DNA from: Candidatus Kuenenia stuttgartensis
GTDB lineage: Bacteria > Planctomycetota > UBA1135 > UBA2386
DNA length: 11,428 nucleotides
Direction: 5' to 3'
NCBI GenBank assembly: GCA_945861365.1
Contig: CAMAUH010000085.1
Coordinates: 1-11,428, forward strand
Shown: positions 1 to 6,785 of the stretch, piece after piece
Numbering within the stretch: position 1 is the first letter of the stretch
Layout of the letters: the number at the start of each line of letters is the position of its first letter
Program-made: the position numbers and the translations under genes
Notes under the pieces: model-generated
What the model was told of the DNA's origin: nothing
Database searches by the model: none
Seen by the model: only the letters and a program-made list of their open reading frames with translations

Positions 1-305
1 CGTTGCAGGTGCAGCAGTTCCATCAGCGCGCGCGGGAACGGCACCTGCGCGAAGGTGTAGCGACCGCCGAGGCACTGGATCAGGAAGAACCACGCCAGCG
101 CGATGTAGGCGAGGTCACTGAAGCGGAAGTGCCGCCGTCGCAGCGCGAACACCAGCATCACCGCACCGAGCGGCACCATCTCGAAGGCCCACGTCGCGCG
201 ATCCTGCGTGCCGGTGAACGACCACAGTGCGAGCACGCCGCACAACGCGGCCAACGTCGGGAACAGCCAAGGGCGACGGTCCGGGGGCAGTGCGGCAGGG
301 TCCAT
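1..305 (-). CDS. DUF2238/YjdF-like inner-membrane protein, N-terminal part (cut by window edge)
   Basis: The minus strand is open for 101 codons from an ATG at 305 to the window edge. The protein is hydrophobic, with membrane segments at about residues 13-28, 40-53 and 67-80, and Arg-rich joints such as LRRRHF that would face the cytoplasm. The end of the visible part reads LGGRYTFAQVPF. This resembles the (L)GxxYTYxxVPy signature of the DUF2238/YjdF family, polytopic membrane proteins of roughly 200 aa with no established function. The His that often precedes this motif is Gln here (IQCLGG). The C-terminal half lies outside the window. The ATG was chosen because the codons upstream (rich in Arg, His and Thr) do not look like protein. 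No clear ribosome binding site is visible. It lies 53 bp after the 179-aa membrane protein gene on the same strand, so probably in the same transcript. The family call is by motif memory and is moderately sure. Confidence 0.66.
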   Translation of the reverse strand, partial: MDPAALPPDRRPWLFPTLAALCGVLALWSFTGTQDRATWAFEMVPLGAVMLVFALRRRHFRFSDLAYIALAWFFLIQCLGGRYTFAQVPFPRALMELLHLQ

Positions 306-358
306 TCGGTGTCGACGATGTTGGGTGGTGGATGCGGCGCCGTCGCTGCGTGCCCGGT

Positions 359-898
359 TCAGCGTGATCGCGGTCGAGGGCCGCGCAGGCGGCGCCAGAA
401 GGTCCGCAGGGCGGTGCGCAACCGGGCGCTGATGGCCTTGGCCCAGATCACCACGCGCAGCCCGCGCACGTAGCCGAGCAGCCGTTGCTTCATGGTGACG
501 AACCAGTCGTGCAGGCGGCGGAACCAGCCGATCGTCAGCAGTGCCGGCTTGGTCAGCGTGAACAGCCGCGCCAGCAGGGCCGTGCCGAGCACCTTGGCGG
601 CGACGAACACCAGCAGGCCGGCACCGGCGTGGCCCGTGCCGATCAGCCAGAACGCCAGCAGCTTGGCCGGCAGCAGCAGCAGCCAGGGGCCGACGAACAG
701 CGCGATCGCCGTCTTGGGGCCGGCGCGCGCGATGCGCGCTTCGAGGCTGCGCACGACCGGCAGCCGGCCGAGCCACTGCATGCCGCGCTTGAGGCCTTCC
801 CACAGCCAATCCTCGACCACGATCCACAGCGCGGCCAGGATCCCGAACACGCCGCGGGCGATGCGGCGTGGCCAGGATGGTGGGTTGGAACGGCCCAT
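359..898 (-). CDS. Small conserved membrane protein of unknown function (179 aa)
   Basis: The start is taken at the ATG at 898, which has AAGG five bases upstream. An in-frame GTG at 904 is possible but has no room for that site. The N-terminus is basic (PSWPRRIARG), followed by a hydrophobic stretch at about residues 16-27. Two strong membrane segments lie at about 63-85 and 90-112, including LLLLPAKLLAFWLIGTGH and FVAAKVLGTALLARLF. The C-terminal 60 residues are strongly basic and Trp/Arg-rich, which suggests a cytoplasmic tail near lipid head groups or nucleic acid. The phrases PAKLLAFWLI, AKVLGTALLARLF and LTKPALL look like those of a conserved hypothetical family that I associate with proteobacterial genomes, but I know of no function for it. 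It lies 59 bp after mutS on the same strand, so it is probably cotranscribed; nothing links it to mismatch repair. Confidence 0.75.
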   Translation of the reverse strand: MGRSNPPSWPRRIARGVFGILAALWIVVEDWLWEGLKRGMQWLGRLPVVRSLEARIARAGPKTAIALFVGPWLLLLPAKLLAFWLIGTGHAGAGLLVFVAAKVLGTALLARLFTLTKPALLTIGWFRRLHDWFVTMKQRLLGYVRGLRVVIWAKAISARLRTALRTFWRRLRGPRPRSR

Positions 899-957
899 GC
901 GCACCTTCTACGCGATCGTCGCCGTGTGGCCGAAGTGTTCCGCGCGACGCGGGGGGA

Positions 958-3552
958 CTACTTGCGGTTCGCGCGCTGTTGCCACTTCTGCAGCAGTTCG
1001 GCCGCCTGGCGCGGCGTCACTTCGTCGAGATCCAGCTGCCGCAGCTCTTCGACGATGGGGTCCGGCGGCGGCGCGAACAGTTCCTTCTGCTTCATGCCCG
1101 GCCGCGCCCGATCGCGGGCGACGACGAGCGCTTCGCGGACCTCACCGCCTTCTTCGTCGAGCTGCTGCAGCACCGCCTTCGCGCGCTCGAGCACGGGTTT
1201 CGGGATGCCGGCGAGGCGCGCCACGTGCAGGCCGTAGCTGCGGTCGGTGCCGCCCTGCTCGATGCGATGCAGGAACACGATCTCGTCGCCCCATTCCTTG
1301 ACCGCGACGCGGCAGTTGACGATGCCGCGGCCAGGGCCGGCGAGGTCCATCAGCTGGTGGTAGTGCGTCGCGAACAGGCCGCGGCAGCGCACGCGGTCGT
1401 GCAGGTCTTCGGCGATCGCCCACGCGAGCGACATGCCGTCGTAGGTGGAGGTGCCGCGGCCGACCTCGTCGAGCACGACCAGGCTGCGCGCGGTGGCGTT
1501 GTTGAGGATGTTCGCCGTCTCGGTCATCTCGACCATGAACGTCGACGCGCCGCGGCTGATGTCGTCGGCGCCGCCGACGCGCGTGAACACGCGGTCGACG
1601 AGGCCGATGTGCGCGTGCTTGCACGGCACGAACGAGCCGATCTGCGCCAGCACGACGATCAGCGCGTTCTGGCGGATCCAGGTCGACTTGCCCGCCATGT
1701 TGGGGCCGGTCAGCAGCACGAGGCGGCGGCCCGGCGGTTCGAGGTCGGTGTCGTTGGCGACGAACGTGCCGGCGGCGTGCGTGGCTTCCAGCACCGGGTG
1801 TCGGCCGTCCTGGATGCGCAGCACCAGCGATTCGTCGACGGTCGGGCGGCAGTAGTCACGCTCGCGCGCGACCGTGGCGAGGCCGCCGAGCGCGTCGAGT
1901 TCGGCGACCGCGCGCGCGGTGCGCTGCAGTCGTGCGACGGCCGCGGCGACCAGTTCGCGCAGCGCCGCGAACAGCTCGTACTCGAGCGCCTTGCCGTTCT
2001 CCTCGGCCTTCAGCACCTTGGTCTCGAACGTGCGCAGCGCGTCGGTGACGTAGCGCTCGGCGTTCTTGGTCGTCTGCTTGCGCACGAACTCGGGCGGCAG
2101 CGCCACCGCGGCATGCGTGTGGGTGACCTCGATGTAGTAGCCGAACACGCGGTTGAACCCGACCTTCAGCGACGGGATGCCGGTGCGTTCGACCAGTTCG
2201 CTCTGGTAGCGCGCGAGCCACTCGTTGCTGTCGCGCGCGAGCGTGCGCAGTTCGTCGAGTTCGGCGTGGTAGCCGGCACGGATCAGGCCACCGTCCTTGA
2301 TCGCGAGCGGCGGCTCGTCGACCAGCGCACTGGCGATCGTGGTGGTCAGCTCGGGCAGGGCGTCGAGTCGTGCGCCGAGCTCGCGCAGCAGCGCGCTGCC
2401 GCACTGCTGCAGGCGACCGGCGAGCGGCGGCAGGCGTTCGAGGCTGGTGCGCAGGCCGACCAGATCGCGGCCGTTGGCGCGGCCGGCGGCGGCGCGTGCG
2501 CCGAGCCGTTCGAGGTCGAGCACCTGCGCCAGCTGCGTGGTCACCAGCGTGCGCAGTTCGCCGTCGGCGTGCAGTTCGGCCACGGCATCCTGGCGGCGCA
2601 CGATCGGCTCGACCTGCGCGAGTGGGGCCAGCAGCCAGCTGCGCAGTGCGCGCGCGCCCATCGGCGTCTGCGTGCGATCGACGATCGTCAGCAGCGGTGT
2701 GCCTTCCGCGTCGCGCATCGTGCTGACGAGCTCGAGGCTCTGGCGGGTCGTGCGATCGAGCCGCATGAACGCGCCGTCGTGCCAGACCTCCAGGCCGCGC
2801 AGGTGCGGCAGCGCGCACAGCTGCGTCTCCTGCAGGTAGGTGACCAAAGCACCGGCGGCGGCGGTCGCGAGTGGCAGGTCCTGCACGCCGAAGCCGGCCA
2901 GCGTCGCGGTGTGGAAGAACTGCTGCAGCAGCCGCGTCGCCCCGTCGAGGCCGAAGTCGTACGGGGCGCGGCGCGTGACCGGGGCGTCGGTGGGCGGCTG
3001 CCACGTGCTGTCGCCGCGCGCGGCCTCCGGCGCCAGCAGCTCGGCCGGTTCGATGCGCGCCAGCTCGTCGGCCAGCTGGTCGAGTGCGCATTCGTGCACC
3101 AGGAACGCGCCGGTCGACAGATCGGCCCAGGCGAGTCCGACTCGGTCCTTGCCGGGCAACACGGCGGCGAGGTGGTTGCTGCGGCGGCCGTCGAGCAGGT
3201 TGTCCTCGGTCAGCGTGCCCGGCGTGACGACGCGCACGACCGCGCGTTCGACCACGCCCTTGGCGTCCTTTGGATCCTGCAGCTGTTCGCAGATGGCCAC
3301 CTTGTGGCCCATCTGCACCAGGCGACGCAGGTAGCCGTCGAGAGCGCGGACCGGCACGCCGGCCATCGGGATCGCGCCTTCGCCCTTGCTGCGTGAGGTG
3401 AGCGTCAAGCCGAGCGCCTTCGCCGCGATCTTCGCGTCGTCGAAGAACAGCTCGTAGAAGTCGCCCATCCGGAAGAACAGCAGCGCGTCCGGGTGGCGCT
3501 GCTTCTGCGCCAGGTACTGCGCCATCGCCGGCGTCGTCGTCGCTTCGCTCAT
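958..3552 (-). CDS. mutS: DNA mismatch repair protein MutS
   Basis: A full-length MutS of 864 aa, close to the usual 850-880. It binds mispaired and looped bases as a clamp and recruits MutL using ATP. The N-terminal mismatch-recognition domain carries GDFYELF at residues 30-36, with Phe32 and Glu34 as the wedge and base-contacting pair. Connector, lever and clamp domains follow; RVFGYYIEVT (about 468-477) is typical of the lever region. The ATPase domain has Walker A GPNMAGKST at 616-624, the signature segment SRGASTFMVEM at 666-676, Walker B LVVLDEVGRGTSTYDG at 691-706 and the switch His in ATH at 728-730. The HTH-like dimer contact YGLHVARLAGIP (773-784) and a C-terminal helix (about 840-860) are present, so nothing is missing. 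The start ATG overlaps the desulfurase stop codon (ATGA) and no strong ribosome binding site is visible, which fits translational coupling. No mutL, recA or cinA is visible in the window. Confidence 0.98.
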   Translation of the reverse strand: MSEATTTPAMAQYLAQKQRHPDALLFFRMGDFYELFFDDAKIAAKALGLTLTSRSKGEGAIPMAGVPVRALDGYLRRLVQMGHKVAICEQLQDPKDAKGVVERAVVRVVTPGTLTEDNLLDGRRSNHLAAVLPGKDRVGLAWADLSTGAFLVHECALDQLADELARIEPAELLAPEAARGDSTWQPPTDAPVTRRAPYDFGLDGATRLLQQFFHTATLAGFGVQDLPLATAAAGALVTYLQETQLCALPHLRGLEVWHDGAFMRLDRTTRQSLELVSTMRDAEGTPLLTIVDRTQTPMGARALRSWLLAPLAQVEPIVRRQDAVAELHADGELRTLVTTQLAQVLDLERLGARAAAGRANGRDLVGLRTSLERLPPLAGRLQQCGSALLRELGARLDALPELTTTIASALVDEPPLAIKDGGLIRAGYHAELDELRTLARDSNEWLARYQSELVERTGIPSLKVGFNRVFGYYIEVTHTHAAVALPPEFVRKQTTKNAERYVTDALRTFETKVLKAEENGKALEYELFAALRELVAAAVARLQRTARAVAELDALGGLATVARERDYCRPTVDESLVLRIQDGRHPVLEATHAAGTFVANDTDLEPPGRRLVLLTGPNMAGKSTWIRQNALIVVLAQIGSFVPCKHAHIGLVDRVFTRVGGADDISRGASTFMVEMTETANILNNATARSLVVLDEVGRGTSTYDGMSLAWAIAEDLHDRVRCRGLFATHYHQLMDLAGPGRGIVNCRVAVKEWGDEIVFLHRIEQGGTDRSYGLHVARLAGIPKPVLERAKAVLQQLDEEGGEVREALVVARDRARPGMKQKELFAPPPDPIVEELRQLDLDEVTPRQAAELLQKWQQRANRK
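3549..3552 (-). promoter_or_regulatory. ATGA stop/start overlap joining desulfurase and mutS
   Basis: Read on the minus strand, the four bases are ATGA: ATG opens mutS and TGA closes the upstream cysteine desulfurase. The best purine run upstream of mutS is an AGGGA about 13 bases away, too far to be ideal. Reinitiation by ribosomes finishing the desulfurase is therefore the likely route for mutS translation. The overlap is seen directly; the coupling is inferred. Confidence 0.8.
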
Positions 3553-4757
3553 CGGCTGCGGGATCCCTGCGGCTCGGTGCTGCTGCGCGCGGGCGGCGCG
3601 CTGGCGCGCAGGCGCAGGGCTTCTTCGATCAGGATGTCGGCGGCGAGTTCCGCGTCATCGCGCGTGACCAGTTCGCTGAACGACAGGCGCACGACTTCGC
3701 GTGCCTGTTGCTGGTCGAGGCCGATCGCCGCGAGCACATGGTTGCTCGGCGCCTTCTTGGTCGCGTCGGGGGCGCCATGGCAGGCCGAGCCGGTCGAGAA
3801 CGCCACGCCGCGGGCGTCGCAACGCAACAGCAGCGAGTGGCCGTTCGCGCCGGGGATGCGCAGCGACAGGATGTGCGGCAGTGCGCGTTCCGCATGCCCG
3901 AGGCGCTGCGCATCGGGCATCGCCTGCTGGACCTGAGCGAAGACGAGTGCGGCGAGTTCGCGCGTGTGGGTGGCCGTCCTCGCGTGGTGGGACAGCACGT
4001 GTTCGGCGGCGACCGCGAGCCCGACCGCACCGGCGACGTTCTCGGTGCCGCCGCGCAAGCCCTCTTCCTGGCCGCCGGCGAGCTGCAACGGTGCCAGCTC
4101 GGCGGTGCTGGACAGCGCCAGGAAGCCGGCGCCGCGCGGGCCATGGAACTTGTGGCCGGAGACCGCGACCGAATCGACGTCGAAGGTGTCGAAGTCGAAC
4201 GGCAGCTTGCCGTAGGTCTGCACGAGGTCGACGTGGATGTGCGCCTCCGGTGCCACGCGGCGCACGAGTTCGACCAGTTCGTGCAGTTGGCACAGCGTGC
4301 CGAGCTCGTTGTGGCCGTGCAGCAGGGCGACGGCGCGCACGTCGGGACCGAGGGCGTCGAACAGTGTCTCCGGCGCGAGGTCGCCGTGCTCGGTGACGGG
4401 CAGTGCGGTGGTGTGGTGGCGGTAGCGGCCGAGCAGCGTCGCGCACTGCAGCAGCGCCGGGTGGTCGCTGCGCGCCATCAGCACGCGGCCCGGCGCGCGC
4501 ACGGCGGCGCTGCCGATGATGCCGAGATAGTCCGCTTCACTGCCGCCCGAAGTGAACACCAGCCGGGCCGCGCCGAGAGTGCCGCGCAGGAAGTCGCGCG
4601 CGTCGTCCAGCGCCTTCCGCGCCGGCGGACCGTAGGCATGCAGGCTGCTCGGGTTCCCGAACCACGCCGTCTGCGCGTTCGCCATGGCAGCGACGACGGC
4701 AGGCAAGGGGGGCGTCGTGGCGGCGTTGTCGAGGTAGATGCGGCGGTTGCCGGGCAT
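3549..4757 (-). CDS. Cysteine desulfurase, NifS/IscS-like class V aminotransferase (402 aa)
   Basis: A fold-type I PLP enzyme expected to take sulfur from L-cysteine as an enzyme persulfide for Fe-S clusters or thiolation. Positions count from ATG 4757. The N-terminus RIYLDNAATTPPLP is the classic opening. HVDLVQTYGK at 175-184 carries the PLP-binding Asp177 and Gln180. SGHKFHGPRGAG at 200-211 gives the PLP lysine Lys203. RGGTEN at 235-240 binds substrate. GSACHGAP at 323-330 gives the catalytic Cys326 on its loop. Oddities: the usual NNExG reads HNELG (149-153) and the usual TESNN-type motif reads SEADY (73-77). Selenocysteine lyase is the main alternative activity. Start choice: an in-frame GTG at 4790 would add 11 residues that look unlike the family. 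The best GGAG in the leader sits upstream of an out-of-frame ATG at 4768, so the start is uncertain. The gene lies 49 bp after the regulator and overlaps mutS; no IscU, SufE or IscR homologue is visible. Confidence 0.92.
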   Translation of the reverse strand: MPGNRRIYLDNAATTPPLPAVVAAMANAQTAWFGNPSSLHAYGPPARKALDDARDFLRGTLGAARLVFTSGGSEADYLGIIGSAAVRAPGRVLMARSDHPALLQCATLLGRYRHHTTALPVTEHGDLAPETLFDALGPDVRAVALLHGHNELGTLCQLHELVELVRRVAPEAHIHVDLVQTYGKLPFDFDTFDVDSVAVSGHKFHGPRGAGFLALSSTAELAPLQLAGGQEEGLRGGTENVAGAVGLAVAAEHVLSHHARTATHTRELAALVFAQVQQAMPDAQRLGHAERALPHILSLRIPGANGHSLLLRCDARGVAFSTGSACHGAPDATKKAPSNHVLAAIGLDQQQAREVVRLSFSELVTRDDAELAADILIEEALRLRASAPPARSSTEPQGSRSR

Positions 4758-4806
4758 CGGCGGATCATGGCCAATGCTCCGGTGGCGCACCAGCGATGCC
4801 AGGCCA

Positions 4807-6558
4807 TCAGTCGGTGATGCCGTAGCGCTTCAGCTTCTCGTACAGCGTCGAGTTGGCGATGCCGAGCACCTGGGCGGCGCGGGTGCGGTTGCCACTGGTG
4901 CGGACCATCACGCTCTGGATGTGCACGCGCTCGACCTCCTCGAGCGTGGGGATCTCGGGGATCCCGGCCGGTTGGTCGCTGTCGAGCGGCGGCGGCAGGT
5001 GGCGTGGTGCCATCGGCTGGTTGCCGGCCCTTGCGGCGGCGGATTCGAGTACCAGCCGCAGTTCCCGGACGTTGCCGGGCCACTGGTAGGCAGCCAGTAC
5101 CCGCTTGGTGCGTTCGGTCAGCAACCGCGGGGAGCCGTCGGGGCAGCTGCCCATCTCGGACAGGAACAGTTCTGCCAGCGCCAACACGTCGCGGGGTTCG
5201 CTGCGCAGTGGTGGCACGTCGATGCGGGTGCTCGCCATGGCACTCGCGGTTTGCTCGGGCCACTCGAGCTTGGCTGCTGGCGCGATGGCCATGACGAGCA
5301 CCGGCATCTCGACGGCCGGGCTCTCGCTGTCGAGCCGCGTTGCAAGCTGGGCGATCAGGGCGGGCGCCAGCGCGTCGGCGTTGTCGAGGAACAACGTGCC
5401 GCCGGCACACCGTTGCAGCAGCCCCTGTTCGTTGCGGCGGTCGCCGAGCAGATCCTTCTCATGGCGCCAGGCCGGCACGCGCGCCGCGTCCCAGGGCAGG
5501 AAGAGGGATTGTCGCCGAGGGCCTTCGGCATGCATGTAGCGCGCCAGCGCTTCGCGCTCGGTGCCCTCTTCGCCGACCAGCAGGATCGGTGTGGGGCTGC
5601 CAGCGAGATGTCGCAGCGTCTGGCGGGCGTCGTTCAGGCGTCCGCTGGCCAGCAGGGCGTTGTGGGTCGCGCTGCCGTGGAAGCGCAGGCGCTGCAGTTC
5701 GTCGCGGAGCCGCAGCCGTTCGGTGGTCTCCTGCAGCCGATGCCACACGACGGTGCTCAAGGATTGCGCGAGCCGCAGCAGCTCCTGACCCTGGGGGGCA
5801 TTGGGTTCCGGGGCTTCGAGGACCAGCAGGCCTTCCGGGCCATTGCCCAGCGGGATGACCAGGCGGTTGCGAGCGACGTCTCCTTCCTGGGTCGTCAGCA
5901 GGTGTGGGCGGCCGATGCGGCGAGCCTCCACCAGCACGCTCTCGGACAAAGGAAACGGCTGCTGGCTGACGGTCGACACCGAAGCGAGGGTGTCGATGCC
6001 CATCGTGGTGAAGCGGCCGATCCATCCGGTGTTGCGCCCGCACAGGTTCATCGCCAGCGTCAACATGGGCTCCGCGGCGTCGGACAGGTCGCCCAGGTCG
6101 GCGAACGTCCACTCGATCCGGTCGAGGATCCGGGCCGCAGTGCCCGACAGCGAATCGGCCGCTGGTGCCTGCAGCTCCTCGTCGATCACTTCGCGCGACA
6201 GGACTACCGTCGAGCCGGCCCGCGTCGTCAGCGGGGATGGCTGGTGTCGCTGCTCGATGGTCAGGCGCGTCATGCCGATCGCCAGCGTCTGGCCGAGCCT
6301 GATCGTGCCGGTGTTGCTCGCCCGACCATCGAGGAGAACCGGGTTGCTGCCGCCCAGGTCCTGGAACCGGAATCCCTCGCCCTGGCGTTCGATCAGCAGG
6401 TGGCGCCGACTGACTGTCGGATCGCGCAGTGGTATCGTGCAATCGGTGGCGCGTCCGATCACCCAGCGTGTGCCATGCAATGGCACGGTCCTCACCGTGC
6501 CGTCGCCGACGATCAGCAGGCGGAACTGGATGGCGGTGTTGGTTTCGCTGGTCTCCAT
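4807..6558 (-). CDS. FHA-GAF-degenerate AAA+-Fis transcriptional regulator (583 aa)
   Basis: Positions count from ATG 6558, which has GGGG about nine bases upstream; the ORF continues to a TTG at 6693, but those 45 residues look non-coding. Residues 12-102 are an FHA domain, a phosphothreonine-binding module, with GR at 35-36, SRRH at 50-53 and DLGGSNPVLLDG. Residues about 140-275 look like a GAF sensor domain. Residues about 293-505 have the fold signature of a sigma-54 AAA+ activator domain: GGTLFLD, PPLRSEPRDV and the intact WPGNVREL. Its catalytic parts are lost. Walker A reads GEEGTER (329-335) instead of GxxGxGK, Walker B ends in DN rather than DE, and the GAFTGA loop is absent, with about eight residues fewer before GGTLFLD. 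Residues about 538-580 are a Fis-type helix-turn-helix that looks fully functional (GNRTRAAQVLGIANSTLYEKL). It probably acts as a phosphopeptide-responsive DNA-binding regulator that cannot remodel sigma-54 holoenzyme. It heads the desulfurase-mutS run and is divergent from the DUF1444 gene. Confidence 0.9.
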   Translation of the reverse strand: METSETNTAIQFRLLIVGDGTVRTVPLHGTRWVIGRATDCTIPLRDPTVSRRHLLIERQGEGFRFQDLGGSNPVLLDGRASNTGTIRLGQTLAIGMTRLTIEQRHQPSPLTTRAGSTVVLSREVIDEELQAPAADSLSGTAARILDRIEWTFADLGDLSDAAEPMLTLAMNLCGRNTGWIGRFTTMGIDTLASVSTVSQQPFPLSESVLVEARRIGRPHLLTTQEGDVARNRLVIPLGNGPEGLLVLEAPEPNAPQGQELLRLAQSLSTVVWHRLQETTERLRLRDELQRLRFHGSATHNALLASGRLNDARQTLRHLAGSPTPILLVGEEGTEREALARYMHAEGPRRQSLFLPWDAARVPAWRHEKDLLGDRRNEQGLLQRCAGGTLFLDNADALAPALIAQLATRLDSESPAVEMPVLVMAIAPAAKLEWPEQTASAMASTRIDVPPLRSEPRDVLALAELFLSEMGSCPDGSPRLLTERTKRVLAAYQWPGNVRELRLVLESAAARAGNQPMAPRHLPPPLDSDQPAGIPEIPTLEEVERVHIQSVMVRTSGNRTRAAQVLGIANSTLYEKLKRYGITD

Positions 6559-6785
6559 GGCTACCCCGTGTCGCCGAGTCTCCGAAAATCGGTCGGTAGT
6601 TGCAAGTGCCTCGGTGAAACTCTGGAAATCGTCGTCATCGGGATTGACCGGCCGCCATTTGAGAATACGTTCCCTCCGGAAGAGCGAGGTCAAGTTTCGT
6701 CCGTCGCCGGCAACCCCGCCAAGACCGTCTGCGCTTCCCCCGCGAGGGGATCAGTTCCAGTCGCCCCCTCGCCGATACCCAGGCC
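6559..6785. promoter_or_regulatory. Divergent intergenic region between regulator and DUF1444 genes
   Basis: This 227-bp stretch separates the start codons of two divergent genes and is the longest non-coding stretch in the window. It must hold the promoters for both directions unless the minus-strand genes are read from further away. It is locally less GC-rich, for example CCATTTGAGAATACGTTCC at 6655-6673. TTGACC occurs on the plus strand at 6644-6649 and on the minus strand at 6693-6688, but neither has a good -10 element at 16-18 bp. No sigma-54 -24/-12 pair with correct spacing is present. A small inverted repeat is listed separately. Autoregulation by the adjacent Fis-type regulator is possible but not shown. 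Confidence 0.55.
6736..6750. repeat. Short inverted repeat TCCCC-N5-GGGGA
   Basis: A perfect 5-bp inverted repeat, TCCCC, CGCGA, GGGGA, lies 36-50 bp upstream of the DUF1444 start codon. Its size and place would suit an operator or a weak RNA hairpin in the leader. It is short enough to arise by chance in GC-rich DNA, so the role is speculative. Confidence 0.3.

Noticed and set aside
899..957. A terminator between mutS and the 179-aa membrane protein
   Set aside because: Only short GC-rich self-complementary bits such as CGCG, with no stable stem and no T run.
868..3396. An 842-codon open frame on the plus strand opposite mutS
   Set aside because: It is the mirror of the GC-rich codon pattern of mutS: rich in Arg, Ala, Gln and His, with no domains or hydrophobic core. 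mutS is unambiguous on the other strand.
6599..6609. GGCAC next to TTGCA on the minus strand, suggesting a sigma-54 promoter
   Set aside because: The two elements touch, whereas a -24/-12 promoter needs about five bases between them.
6644..6693. TTGACC boxes on both strands as -35 elements of divergent promoters
   Set aside because: Plus strand: nothing TATAAT-like at 16-18 bp. Minus strand: the best -10 (TATTCT) is 20 bp away, too far. Kept only as a note.
6559..6693. Longer N-terminus of the FHA regulator from a TTG at 6693
   Set aside because: The added 45 residues are unlike any domain and the ATG at 6558 lies just before the FHA fold with a purine-rich site upstream.
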